Source: Streptomyces formicae (GTDB taxonomy: Bacteria > Actinomycetota > Actinomycetes > Streptomycetales > Streptomycetaceae). Taken from it: 64,000 nt of DNA. The position numbers were made by a program, and so were the translations under genes. The notes beneath the pieces are model-generated. The model was not told the DNA's origin. It ran no database searches and saw only the letters and a program-made list of their open reading frames with translations. Below are positions 52,390 to 61,372 of the stretch, in pieces (positions within the stretch are counted from its first letter, which is position 1; each line of letters opens with the position of its first letter). Where the stretch lies: NCBI RefSeq assembly GCF_002556545.1, contig NZ_CP022685.1, forward strand, positions 9,547,875 through 9,611,874. The letters run 5' to 3'.

Positions 52390-53417
52390 GGCGCGCACTG
52401 ATCACCGGCATCACGGGGCAGGACGGCTCCTACCTCGCCGAGCACCTCCTGGAGCGCGGATACGAGGTGTGGGGGCTGCTGCGCGGCCAGGCCAACCCGT
52501 ACCGCCCCCGCATCGAGCGGATCGCCTCCGAACTGCGCTTCGTCGAGGGCGACCTGCTCGACCAGAGCAGCCTGGTCGCCGCCGTCGACCGGGTCAGGCC
52601 CGATGAGGTCTACAACCTCGCCGCCATCTCCTACGTCCCCATGTCGTGGCAGCAGGCCGAACTCACCGGCGAGGTCACGGGCATGGGTGTCCTGCGCATG
52701 CTGGAGGCCCTCCGCATCGTCGGCGGCCTCGGCCAGTCCGGCGCCGCACCGCCCGGCACCATCCGCTTCTACCAGGCTTCGTCCTCCGAGATGTTCGGCA
52801 AGGTCAGCGAGGTGCCGCAGGACGAGGACACCCCGCCGCGGCCACGCAGCCCCTACGGGGTCGCCAAGACGTACGGGCACCTCATCACCCGCAACTACCG
52901 TGAATCCTTCGGCATGTTCACCGCCGCGGGCATTCTTTTCAACCACGAATCCCCGCGGCGCGGACGGGAGTTCGTCACCCGCAAGATCTCCAGGGCGGCG
53001 GCCAGGATCAGCCTCGGCCTGCAGAGCGGACTGCGCCTCGGCAACCTCGACGCCGTACGGGACTGGGGCTTCGCAGGCGACTACGTACGCGCCATGCACC
53101 TCATGCTCACCCAGGACGAACCCGGCGAATACGTCATCGGTACCGGGCACATGCACTCTGTGCGCGACGCGGTACGCATCGCCTTCGAAGCCGTGGACCT
53201 GGACTGGCAGGCCCACGTCGTCAGCGACGACCGACTCGTACGGCCCGCCGAGGTGGACCTGCTGTGCGCCAACCCCAAGAAGGCCCGCACCGACCTCGGC
53301 TGGGAGCCCGAGGTCGGCTTCGAGCAGCTGATGCGGACGATGGTCGAGGCCGACCTGGAGAGGGGGCTCCGCGAGCTGCGCCATCCCTCGGCGCCGGGGG
53401 ACGTGCATGACTGGTGA
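52386..53417 (+). CDS. GDP-mannose 4,6-dehydratase-like SDR
   Basis: 343 residues with the Gmd hallmarks [16 protein letters not shown], the S-S-S-E-M-F-G strand (QASSSEMFG) and an intact Y157-GVAK161, then [20 protein letters not shown]. Gmd makes GDP-4-keto-6-deoxymannose; relatives (DmhA) act on GDP-D-glycero-D-manno-heptose to give the 4-keto-6-deoxy-heptose. Given the heptose genes around it, either substrate is possible. Its keto product would suit the DegT aminotransferase. Last gene of the rightward operon. Confidence 0.88.
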   Translation: MRRALITGITGQDGSYLAEHLLERGYEVWGLLRGQANPYRPRIERIASELRFVEGDLLDQSSLVAAVDRVRPDEVYNLAAISYVPMSWQQAELTGEVTGMGVLRMLEALRIVGGLGQSGAAPPGTIRFYQASSSEMFGKVSEVPQDEDTPPRPRSPYGVAKTYGHLITRNYRESFGMFTAAGILFNHESPRRGREFVTRKISRAAARISLGLQSGLRLGNLDAVRDWGFAGDYVRAMHLMLTQDEPGEYVIGTGHMHSVRDAVRIAFEAVDLDWQAHVVSDDRLVRPAEVDLLCANPKKARTDLGWEPEVGFEQLMRTMVEADLERGLRELRHPSAPGDVHDW

Positions 53418-53682
53418 GCCAGGGAAGGGGCGGCGGTCGGGCCCGCACGCCGGATGCGGAGGCCGCCGCCGTTCCGGGCTCGGCTGTCATGGGCGGCGTC
53501 GAGCAGCTGACACCACGAGGTGCGGCCCGTCTCCGGGGCTGCGACGAACGAGTACGGTCAGCGCCTTCCGCAGCCCACCCGTTCTCCGTCCCCGCGTCCC
53601 GGAAACTCCCGATAGGGGATCACGTTCGGGGCGTTGTTCGAGGCCGCGCGGAGCAAGCGAGGCCGGGCCGCGCGGAACAAGC
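53418..53682. other. Gap at the end of the biosynthetic cluster
   Basis: Between the convergent Gmd-like and VOC genes. It contains a loose direct repeat of GAGGCCGCGCGGAGCAAGC type near 53640-53680 but no hairpin strong enough to call a terminator. Confidence 0.4.
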
Positions 53683-54138
53683 TCAGTCTCCGCAGCTTTC
53701 GTCTATGGCGGGCATCGGCCCCCCGCCCGGATGCCATCGGCTGAGGAACTCGCTCTGCCGGCTGACATCGACGAGTTCGATGCGTGCCCCGATGCTGTCC
53801 ATGCGGTGATAGGCGAACGGACGGCCGTAGGGGCAACCGGAGAAGTCCGTGGGCATGCCCTCTTCCGCCAGACGTCGGGAGCCTTGGCGGACGTCGCTGG
53901 ACCAGAATCCGATGTGATCGAACCTGGCTCCCTCCGACGCATCCCAGGCACTGCCCGCAGGCCCCTCGATGAGCTCGATGAACGGCGGTCCGCCCGCGCT
54001 GAAGACGATGCGGTAGTCCCACTCGCCGAGCCGGTCGGCCAGAGGGGCACTCCACTGGACCCCGGCCGAACGCTGAAAGTCCCGCATCGCTTGCTCGATG
54101 TCCGGGACCACAAAGCACACGTGATAGAAGGCAGTCAT
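53683..54138 (-). CDS. VOC-family protein (glyoxalase/methylmalonyl-CoA-epimerase-like)
   Basis: 151 residues: MTAFYHVCFVVPDIEQAMRD and RFDHIGFWSSDVRQGSRRLA are the two paired-motif starts, and GARIELVDV supplies the final Glu ligand. The His in each module fits a metal site. ATG 54138 is favoured over upstream in-frame starts because it opens the domain. Divergent from an ABC-F gene 146 bases away. Role unknown; some VOC proteins bind or modify antibiotics. Confidence 0.8.
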   Translation of the reverse strand: MTAFYHVCFVVPDIEQAMRDFQRSAGVQWSAPLADRLGEWDYRIVFSAGGPPFIELIEGPAGSAWDASEGARFDHIGFWSSDVRQGSRRLAEEGMPTDFSGCPYGRPFAYHRMDSIGARIELVDVSRQSEFLSRWHPGGGPMPAIDESCGD

Positions 54139-54284
54139 CTGCCCATGATCGAGCACCCGGCCCCCGGCACCCGGCGGCCAGGGGCAACAACCAGCAGCAC
54201 TGCGAACACGAAAGCCACGGCCGCCTGGTACCCGATCCACGCCCGCCCCAGCGACCCCATTCACCCCGACCTGATACTGGAATC

Positions 54285-56018
54285 ATGGAGTACACCGTTC
54301 ACCTTCCCGACAGTGCCGACGTCCTGGCGGGCAGCCGCGGCGCTGCCCATCTGGCGGCCGACGGCGTGTCCCACACGCTGGGCGAGCGGCCGGTGCTGCG
54401 GGACATCTCCCTGACCGTCGCCGCGGACGAACGCATCGGCCTGATCGGCGAGAACGGCCTGGGCAAGTCCACGCTGCTGCGGATCCTGGCCCGCGATCTG
54501 GCTCCCGAACGCGGCCATGTGCTGCGTGCCGTGACGGGAAGGGTCGGTTTCTTGCCGCAGGAGCCCGGCTTCCCGGCCGCCTGGACGATCACTGACGTAC
54601 TGGACCGGGCGCATGCCGAACTCGACGCGCTCGGCGCGCGGCTGGAGGACCTCGAAGAGCGGATGGCGCACGCCGAAGGGACGCAGGGAACCGCGGAGTC
54701 CGAAGGGTCCGAACTGCAGGAGCTGTTGGCCGAGTACGGGCGTGCCCAGGACGCGTTTACCGATCGCGGCGGCTGGGAGCGCGAGGCACGTACCGGTGAG
54801 GTCCTCGCCGTCTTCGGGCTCGGCTCGCTGGCTCCCACCCACCCGGTGGCCCGGCTCTCCAGCGGCCAGCGGGCCCGTCTTGCGCTCGCCGAACTCGTCT
54901 TGGCACAGCCGTCAGCGCTGCTCCTCGACGAGCCGACGAACCACTTGGACGACCGGGCCGCGGACTGGCTGACCGACTGGCTGCGCGGCTACCGCGGCCC
55001 GTGCGTGGTCGCCACCCATGACCGCGGTCTGCTCGCCGCGGCGGTCACCGACATCGTCGACCTGGACGGCCCGCGCGCCGTTGCCGTCCGTCACGGCGGC
55101 GGCTATCTGGAGTACCTCTCGGAGCAGCGCGCCGCGCGGGCCCGCTGGGAACGCCAGTACGCGCAGTGGCGCGAGGAGATCGACCGGGTGCGCCGCCGCG
55201 TTGACCGGGCGGCCGCCGCCGACGACGGGGGCGGCCTGCCGTCCGACAACGAGAGGATGGGCTACGACCGCACGGGCGGCAAGGTCCAGGCCGCGATGGC
55301 CCGCAGGACGCGGGCGGCCCGCCTCGACCTGCAACGCCTCCTCGACGACCCCGTGCCACGCCCACCCGAGCCGCTGCGCTTTAGCCCCGGCCCGTCCGCC
55401 GAGCGGCCCGCGGCGCCGACAGCCACCGATCAGCCTTTGCTGCACGCCGCCCACATCGCACTCGGCGACGTCCTCAGTGACATCGAACTCGCCCTCAAGC
55501 CGGGCGACTTCACCGTGATCGTCGGCCCGAACGGCGCGGGCAAGTCCACCCTCCTGCGGGTCCTCGCCGGTGTCCTGACCGCCGATCGCGGCACCGTCAC
55601 CTTGGGGGAGGGCGTGCGGGTGGGGTACCTGCCGCAGGAGACGGTCTACGAGGACGGCCACTGCAGCCTCCTGGACATCTACGCCCGGCGCCGGGCCCTC
55701 GACCTCGAGACGGCGTACGCCGAACTCGGCCGGTTCGGGCTGTTCCGGCGCGGCGACCTCCAGGTGCCGGTGGACCGACTCTCCACGGGCCAGCGCCGCC
55801 GCCTGAGCATCGCCGAACTCTTCGCGGGCCGCCCCGACCTCCTGCTCCTCGACGAGCCGACCAACCACCTCAGCCTGCCCCTGGTGGAACAACTCCAGGA
55901 AGCCATCGAGGAGTTCTCCGGTCCGAAGCTCCTGGTCACCCACGACCGCGCCCTGCGTGCACGTTACGCCGAGCGTGTGCTGGAGCTGACCGACGGCACG
56001 CTGCACCGCCCCGCCTGA
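54285..56018 (+). CDS. ABC-F ATPase, probable ribosome-protection type
   Basis: 577 residues, two ATPase domains and no membrane helix. Domain 1: GENGLGKS (55-62), LSSGQRARLA, LLLDEPTNHLD. Domain 2: GPNGAGKS, LSTGQRRRLS, LLLDEPTNHLS. Between them is a basic, helical interdomain linker (ARARWERQYAQWREEIDRVR) of the kind that reaches the peptidyl-transferase centre. Streptomyces producers of macrolides and lincosamides carry such proteins (TlrC, CarA, LmrC) for self-resistance. Placed 870 bases from the cluster end, so a resistance role is plausible; a housekeeping translation role cannot be excluded. Confidence 0.85.
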   Translation: MEYTVHLPDSADVLAGSRGAAHLAADGVSHTLGERPVLRDISLTVAADERIGLIGENGLGKSTLLRILARDLAPERGHVLRAVTGRVGFLPQEPGFPAAWTITDVLDRAHAELDALGARLEDLEERMAHAEGTQGTAESEGSELQELLAEYGRAQDAFTDRGGWEREARTGEVLAVFGLGSLAPTHPVARLSSGQRARLALAELVLAQPSALLLDEPTNHLDDRAADWLTDWLRGYRGPCVVATHDRGLLAAAVTDIVDLDGPRAVAVRHGGGYLEYLSEQRAARARWERQYAQWREEIDRVRRRVDRAAAADDGGGLPSDNERMGYDRTGGKVQAAMARRTRAARLDLQRLLDDPVPRPPEPLRFSPGPSAERPAAPTATDQPLLHAAHIALGDVLSDIELALKPGDFTVIVGPNGAGKSTLLRVLAGVLTADRGTVTLGEGVRVGYLPQETVYEDGHCSLLDIYARRRALDLETAYAELGRFGLFRRGDLQVPVDRLSTGQRRRLSIAELFAGRPDLLLLDEPTNHLSLPLVEQLQEAIEEFSGPKLLVTHDRALRARYAERVLELTDGTLHRPA

Positions 56019-56048
56019 ACTCCGCGAGCACTTCGACACTCCGGCACT

Positions 56049-56082
56049 CTGGTGGGGGCGGCGGGCCCGCCGCCCCCACCAG
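56049..56082. terminator. Perfect 34-base palindrome between convergent ABC-F genes
   Basis: The two 17-base arms (CTGGTGGGGGCGGCGGG and its complement) are perfectly paired and GC-rich. It lies 30 bases after one ABC-F stop and 17 bases before the other gene's end, a textbook bidirectional terminator. Confidence 0.85.
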
Positions 56083-56098
56083 TCGTCGTGTCCCGTCG

Positions 56099-57733
56099 TC
56101 ATCCGTCCTGCGGCCCGGGAATCTCCGTGACCGCGCCGCGCTCAAGCCGCAGCCAGCGGGTCACACCGATCGCCCGCAGGAACGGCTCGTCGTGGCTGAC
56201 GACGACGAAGGTGCCCTCGTAGGCGCCGAGGGCGTTCTCCAACTGGGCGACGCTGGCGAGGTCGAGGTTGTTCGTGGGCTCGTCCAGGAGCAGCAGTTGC
56301 GGCGCGGGGTCGGTGGCCAGGGCGCACGCGAGGGTCGCCCGAAGCCGCTCGCCGCCGGACAGCGCCCCGGCCGCCGAGTGGACCCGCGCGCCGCGAAAGG
56401 AGAACTGCGCCAGCCAGTGCCGCATCTGCTCGTCGCGCAGCTGCGGTGCGAAGGCCCGTAGATTGTCGAGGATGCTCCGGTTCAGATCGAGCAGGTCGAG
56501 GCGTTGCGACAGATACGCCACCCGTTCGACCGGCGTCCGCACGGTCCCCGACGCGGGCGCGAGCTGCCCGGCGATCAGTTTCATCAGCGTCGACTTCCCG
56601 GAGCCGTTGGCCCCGAGCAGCGCGATCCGCTCCGGCCCTCGAACGTGCAGGTCGACCCCGGAACGGGCGAACAACGGCATGTCACCGTAGCGGACTTGGG
56701 CCCCTTCGCATTCCAGGACGGTGCGTCCGGCGGGCACCCGGGTGCGCGGCAGGGCGATCGCGAGCTTCGCCTCCTCGCGCAGCCCCTGACCGGCCTGCTC
56801 CAGCTTCGCCTTGGCCTCCTGAAGCCGCTGCTCATGTACTGCCGAGGCCTTCCCGGCCGATTCCTGGGCCTGCCGTTGCAGAGTGCCCGCGTGGATCTTG
56901 GGCACTCCGAGAGAGCCCTTGGTGCGCTTGACGTTGCTCGCCCTGCGCTGGGCGCGTTCCTGCGCGGCCTGAGCCTCGCGCTTGTGGCGTCGTACCTCCT
57001 GCTCGGCGCCTCGCACCGAACGCTGCACGGCCTCCTGCTCGCGCTCGACGGCTTCGGTGTACGCGGTGAAGTTGCCGCCGTGCCAGCGGATTTCACCGGG
57101 GTGCAGCTCGGCGATGCCGTCGACGCGCTCCAGGAGAGCGCGGTCGTGGCTGACGACCAGAAGAGCGCCCTTCCACTCCTCGACCACCTGGTACAACCGG
57201 CGCCGGGCCGCCAGATCGAGGTTGTTGGTGGGCTCGTCGAGAAGCAGCACGTCCGGCCGCTTGAGCAACTGCGCCGCAAGGCCGATGGACAGCACCTGGC
57301 CGCCGCTGAGGGAGCCGAGCGGCCGGTCGAGGCCGACGCTGCCCAGATCCAGGCGGTCCAGGACGGCGGCGGTCCGTTCCTCGATGTCCCAGTCGTCGCC
57401 GACGGCGGTGAAGTGCGCCTCGTCCACATCGCCGGACTCGATGGCGTGCAGGGCCGCCCGGATCGGCGCGATGCCGAGCGCCTCGTCGACGGTGCCCTCG
57501 GCCAGGGGCAGGGACTGCGGCAGATATCCGAGCTGCCCTTGGACGCCGACCGACCCTGAGGTCGGGGTGAGCTCCCCGGCGACGAGCCGCAACAGTGTGC
57601 TTTTCCCCGCGCCGTTGGGGGCCACCAGGCCGTGCCGCCCGACGCCGAGGGACCAGGTGAGCTCGTCGAAGACCGAGGTCTCGTCGGGCCAGGAGAAGGA
57701 CAAACCGGTGCAGACGACGGTTGCGTCAGTCAT
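56099..57733 (-). CDS. Second ABC-F ATPase
   Basis: 544 residues with two ATPase domains: APNGAGKS, SLSGGQVLSIG, LLLDEPTNNLD; then GANGSGKS, LSGGERLRATLA, LLLDEPTNNLD. The linker is long, charged and rich in Lys/Arg/Gln (EVRRHKREAQAAQERAQRRA). It differs from the first ABC-F, so this is not a recent duplication. ATG 57733 starts the first domain; the frame stays open for about 100 codons upstream through a probable leader. Antibiotic-resistance ABC-F genes are often controlled by leader attenuation. Confidence 0.85.
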   Translation of the reverse strand: MTDATVVCTGLSFSWPDETSVFDELTWSLGVGRHGLVAPNGAGKSTLLRLVAGELTPTSGSVGVQGQLGYLPQSLPLAEGTVDEALGIAPIRAALHAIESGDVDEAHFTAVGDDWDIEERTAAVLDRLDLGSVGLDRPLGSLSGGQVLSIGLAAQLLKRPDVLLLDEPTNNLDLAARRRLYQVVEEWKGALLVVSHDRALLERVDGIAELHPGEIRWHGGNFTAYTEAVEREQEAVQRSVRGAEQEVRRHKREAQAAQERAQRRASNVKRTKGSLGVPKIHAGTLQRQAQESAGKASAVHEQRLQEAKAKLEQAGQGLREEAKLAIALPRTRVPAGRTVLECEGAQVRYGDMPLFARSGVDLHVRGPERIALLGANGSGKSTLMKLIAGQLAPASGTVRTPVERVAYLSQRLDLLDLNRSILDNLRAFAPQLRDEQMRHWLAQFSFRGARVHSAAGALSGGERLRATLACALATDPAPQLLLLDEPTNNLDLASVAQLENALGAYEGTFVVVSHDEPFLRAIGVTRWLRLERGAVTEIPGPQDG

Positions 57734-58000
57734 GAGATTCCCGTGGGGTGTCACCGCTGACCCGGTGTAGCGACAGTCGAAAGACCGGAAGAAGGGTGCG
57801 ACCGAAGGTCCGAATACGGCGAAGAACCGAGAACGGCGAAGAACCGAATTCGGCCGTACGGAATCGATGCGTGCCAGGCCAGCGTGGATGAGTCGGTGAA
57901 CGGGCCTCGCGGCGACCTGCGTCAACGACGCGTCGCGGCGGGCCTCGGCCGGGTGGTCATCCGTTACTGACCTGCCATGCTGAATCCTCCCTGAGAGATG
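57734..58000 (-). promoter_or_regulatory. Leader region of the second ABC-F gene, with a 15-base direct repeat
   Basis: Upstream of the ABC-F ATG are two copies of ACGGCGAAGAACCGA (57816-57830 and 57833-57847, plus-strand reading) and a very short frame (ATG GCA GGT CAG TAA, near 57965). Leaders of this length with micro-ORFs control several ABC-F and erm genes by ribosome stalling. I have not folded the RNA, so attenuation is a suggestion only. Confidence 0.4.
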
Positions 58001-58651
58001 GCGTGTTGAGAGGCATTTGCACCGTACCATCCGGACGTCGTCTCCCCCACGGGGAGTAGACGATCGCGATGAACGCGGCGATGCCAGCCCATATCAGGAG
58101 CGGCACAAGCGAACCGCGCAGAACAGCCCTAACCGGAATCGGCACAGCCTCGCTCGGCAACGCTCGTTCATTCCACACATCTATGTGCTTCCTGGTGACA
58201 CAGCGCTCCGGCCGCATCCCAACATCACACCATCCGCGACCTTCACGTGGCAGAGCAACTCGAGCACTCCTGCCTCCGCTCATGCTCGCCACCCCCACCA
58301 CTCATTTCAAAGCACAACAAAGTGGCGACCAAGAGCACCTTCGACGAAATTCAAAGAGCCCCATCACCCGGGCACCGCGGACGATGCGGCCTCCTGGCTG
58401 CTATCGCTGATCACGCACCCCACACAACGCCATGCCTGACCTGCCGCGCAGGAGAACCGGCCGGAAACCGCAACATCGGTGCAACCGCCGGATGTTGGGC
58501 GGCGCGCGGCACCTAGGGTGCCGCGCCCGGGCACCGGTGTCAGCGCAGAGTCCCGCACTTCCACGTTCCCATTGCAGGCCCTTGTGTCAGCCCTCGCCCT
58601 CCGAAGCGCTCAGTCACACAAGCAGAACCAGAGCCTGCGGCTGGTGTCGGG
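58001..58651. other. Stretch without a firm gene between the ABC-F leader and tpg
   Basis: One leftward frame (57957-58301) includes a membrane-helix-like part (LVPLLIWAGIAAFIAIVY) but has no good start. The DNA is AT-richer than the flanks. Otherwise nothing recognised. Confidence 0.35.
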
Positions 58652-59209
58652 TCAGTAGTCGAGGTCGAGGTAGTCGATGTCGTTGAGGGTGACGTCGGAG
58701 AGTCCCATAGCGCGGCCTCCGCCGTCTTGGAAGTAGATCTCCTTGAATCCCTCGGCGATGATGCCGCGCATCTCCTGGTCGCCCGCACCGGCGTTGCGGG
58801 CGTCGAAGAGGCGTTGCGCATAGGCCGGGGGGAGGTGGACGGTCAGGCGCCGGAAGCGTCCGTCGTCGGTTGTGCCGACCGGTGCGGTGTACCCGAAGCG
58901 GGCCCTCGTCTCGACCGTGACCCCGGTCGCGGTGGCGGCCTGCTTCTGCCGGCGCCTGCGGACCTGCGGCTGCCAGCGGGCCCGGACCGCGTCGTCGATC
59001 TTCGCGGCGACATCGGCGCGGGCGTGTTTGCGGGCGCCGCGGCGGTAGCGGTTGACGGAGTCGGCGGTGACCCCGAGCTCATGCGCGACAGCCTTCGCGC
59101 TGCCCATCTGCTTGAGCAGGTAGCCGATCTGACCCTTCAATGTCTTCGGCGGCTGGCGGGTGAAGGACTCCCGGTCGGCCCGCTCGATCGCGTCGTCGAT
59201 CTCGCCCAC
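58652..59209 (-). CDS. tpg: Telomere terminal protein Tpg
   Basis: 185 residues starting with GTG: GEIDDAIERADRESFTRQPP, KTLKGQIGYLLKQMGSAKAV, an HTH-like ELGVTADSVNRYRRG, and the very conserved WQPQVRRRRQKQAA, then ARFGYTAP and LTVHLPPAYAQRLFDARNAG. This is the Streptomyces protein that becomes covalently attached to the 5' ends of linear replicons and primes end patching. Start lies 3 bases after the tap stop; GGGGAG within the tap end is its ribosome binding site. Length is normal, so the gene is intact. Confidence 0.95.
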   Translation of the reverse strand: MGEIDDAIERADRESFTRQPPKTLKGQIGYLLKQMGSAKAVAHELGVTADSVNRYRRGARKHARADVAAKIDDAVRARWQPQVRRRRQKQAATATGVTVETRARFGYTAPVGTTDDGRFRRLTVHLPPAYAQRLFDARNAGAGDQEMRGIIAEGFKEIYFQDGGGRAMGLSDVTLNDIDYLDLDY

Positions 59210-59212
59210 CTG

Positions 59213-61330
59213 TTACTCCCCTTCGTCCAGGACGGCGTCGCCGCCCTTGATGTGGCGGGCCGGGTTGAGGCCCTTCTCCATGAGGTCGACCGCCCACAGC
59301 ATCGGCTGGACGCCCTCCAGCTTCGCCAGGCCCGGCGTGGGCCCGAGGCGGAAGCCGCCGGGCTGCGGCTTGCCGGAGGCTGCGTACGGCAGGAAGTTCA
59401 GCGGGCTGTCGCCGGGGCTGGGGTAGACGACGCAGTCGGAGAGGACGGCGAGCGGGAACAGCCCGGTCATCCGGGACATGTTGAGCAGCTTGCGGTGCAT
59501 GTTGACGCGGGCCTTGCTGATGACGGCGGCGCGGATGTCGGGGCGCCAGGTCGGCCGCAGGAGAGCGGGCCACGGCTCGCCCTCCTTGTAGTGCCGTCCC
59601 TGGGGGCGCTCGCGGAGCTTGCCGATGCCGCCCTTCACGGTGGCTTTGATCGCGGACAAGACGGCGGCCATCGCCGGGTCGGCCTGCCTGTGCTGCTCCA
59701 TCGCGGCGAGGAACGCCGCATCGTCCAGGTCCTTGGTGACGCCGAGGTCGGCGAGGGTGTCGACGTAGGCGGTCTTGAGCCGGTCGTGCCACGGGTCCAG
59801 GTACGCACCGGTCTCGCGGCGCAGGTACGCCTCGATCGGGTGCACGTCGTAGCCGAGCTCCTGGGCGTAGGCGAGAGTGTGCGTCTGATACCAGGCCGGG
59901 CCCGTCGGGCGGTAGCCGTCCGGCGTGAACGGGCTGGGCAGCCGCGGGTCCACCTCGATGTGCGAGAGGTCGACCAGCCAGGATCCGGGGATCTTCGGGT
60001 TGAACACCGGGGTGTGGAAGTGGTCCGGCGCGCTGAGGCCGACGACCAAGCGGGCCGCGGCGGCGAGGAACGCGGTATTGAGGTCCAGGCCGACCGCGAA
60101 GGGCAGCGTGCACTCCTCATCGGAGAGCATGTCCACCGATCGCACCCACTGGTACGCCTCCTCGTTCAGGAACCCGCCCGTCCAGCCGCTGTTGACGACG
60201 ACAGGGTGTTCCGGGGTGGCCTCCGGCGGCGCCGGGTCCATCGGCTCGGTGCCGAGGCTGCCCGCGTTGTAGCCGGACACCCAGTTCCCGGTCTGCGGGT
60301 CCTGCACGGCCTTGGTGGGCGGGCGCAGCGCGGTCATCAGCTCGAGGCCGGAGACGGCGGTGGAGCCGCGCGGGGTGATGACCCGGGTCGCGTACACGCC
60401 CAGCACGCGGGCGATGTCGGCCGACTCCATCCCGCTCACGCCGGGCCAGGACCGCTCATCGAGGGCGTCCCAGGACAGGATCGCCAGCTGCACACACTGC
60501 CGGTCGCGGCCCTGCGCCTTGCGGTAGATCCGCGCCCACGGCCCGAACCCGCGCTGCGTCAACTGCCACTTCGCCTTCACCACCTGCTTGACCACTGGGT
60601 GGTCCTCCGGCAGGCGCAGGGAGCGGCGCTGCTCGTGGCCCTCCAGGCGCTCGGGCAGCCCCAGCTTCACCGCGGCGGCCGCGGTGAGCACGATCAGCGG
60701 GTCGCTGTCCTTGCCGTACCGGTTGAGCTTCGGCGCGCCGAGACCGGACTCGCGCAGCGTCCACTCCACCAGTTCCACCACAGTGGTCGCAGGGCAGTCG
60801 AGCACGATGCCGCCCGTGCCGTACGCGGACCCGTCGCCGTCCAGGACCGCGAGCGGACCGTGCGGGAAGCGCGGATCGGCTGCGGGCTGAGCTGCTTTCC
60901 TCGCAGCCGGGCGGCGCGATGCCGCCGCCGGCCGGGTGGCGGGACGCGCTGGCCCGGTGGCTGGAGCGGTGGGAGCCTGCGGGGCATCTGCCGTCTCCAC
61001 CTCGGACGCGGCCGATTCACTGGACATCGCCGACAGTGCCGTGGCGGCAGCCGAGGATGCGCCGTGTGCGGGATGCTTTGCGGCCCACCCCTTCAGCAGC
61101 CGCTGGTAGGCATCCAGACGCGGCGACTTCGGCTCCGAGCGGCCGTTCTCCCAGTTCTTCACCGACTGGGTCGTCGTCTTCAACGCGGTCGCGAGGCGGG
61201 CCTGGGTGATGCCGGCGGCCTCACGCAACCGGGCACGCTCCGCCGGAGGCGGGAGATGCGGCTCCTCGTTCAACAGAGCGTCGACGGACGCGAACAGCTC
61301 TTCCTCAGATGCCATTCCCTGCACCTTCAC
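59213..61330 (-). CDS. tap: Telomere-associated protein Tap
   Basis: 705 residues. An N-terminal XRE-like HTH (RLREAAGITQARLATALKTT, TQSVKNWENGRSEPKSPRLD, residues about 35-80) is followed by an Ala/Thr/Pro-rich spacer and the large C-terminal domain (PRFPHGPLAVLDGDGSAYGT, GIGKLRERPQGRHYKEGEPW). Tap binds telomere 3' overhang DNA and recruits Tpg. The tap-tpg operon order is the standard one. A start at the Met codon near 61315 (MASEEELF) is equally possible. Confidence 0.93.
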   Translation of the reverse strand: MKVQGMASEEELFASVDALLNEEPHLPPPAERARLREAAGITQARLATALKTTTQSVKNWENGRSEPKSPRLDAYQRLLKGWAAKHPAHGASSAAATALSAMSSESAASEVETADAPQAPTAPATGPARPATRPAAASRRPAARKAAQPAADPRFPHGPLAVLDGDGSAYGTGGIVLDCPATTVVELVEWTLRESGLGAPKLNRYGKDSDPLIVLTAAAAVKLGLPERLEGHEQRRSLRLPEDHPVVKQVVKAKWQLTQRGFGPWARIYRKAQGRDRQCVQLAILSWDALDERSWPGVSGMESADIARVLGVYATRVITPRGSTAVSGLELMTALRPPTKAVQDPQTGNWVSGYNAGSLGTEPMDPAPPEATPEHPVVVNSGWTGGFLNEEAYQWVRSVDMLSDEECTLPFAVGLDLNTAFLAAAARLVVGLSAPDHFHTPVFNPKIPGSWLVDLSHIEVDPRLPSPFTPDGYRPTGPAWYQTHTLAYAQELGYDVHPIEAYLRRETGAYLDPWHDRLKTAYVDTLADLGVTKDLDDAAFLAAMEQHRQADPAMAAVLSAIKATVKGGIGKLRERPQGRHYKEGEPWPALLRPTWRPDIRAAVISKARVNMHRKLLNMSRMTGLFPLAVLSDCVVYPSPGDSPLNFLPYAASGKPQPGGFRLGPTPGLAKLEGVQPMLWAVDLMEKGLNPARHIKGGDAVLDEGE

Positions 61331-61372
61331 ATCGGGACTTGATACTGATTAACCAGAAATTTATCCCACTCC

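Noticed and set aside
33112..53417. Calling the cluster a lincosamide or septacidin cluster outright
   Set aside because: Key genes are missing (LmbR-like transaldolase, mycothiol-dependent steps, an LmbD-like condensing enzyme; for septacidin the ADP-heptose and adenine-transfer genes), so only a logical resemblance is claimed.
58727..61342. An 871-residue rightward open frame opposite tap and tpg
   Set aside because: It mirrors two well-known conserved genes on the other strand and has no domain of its own.
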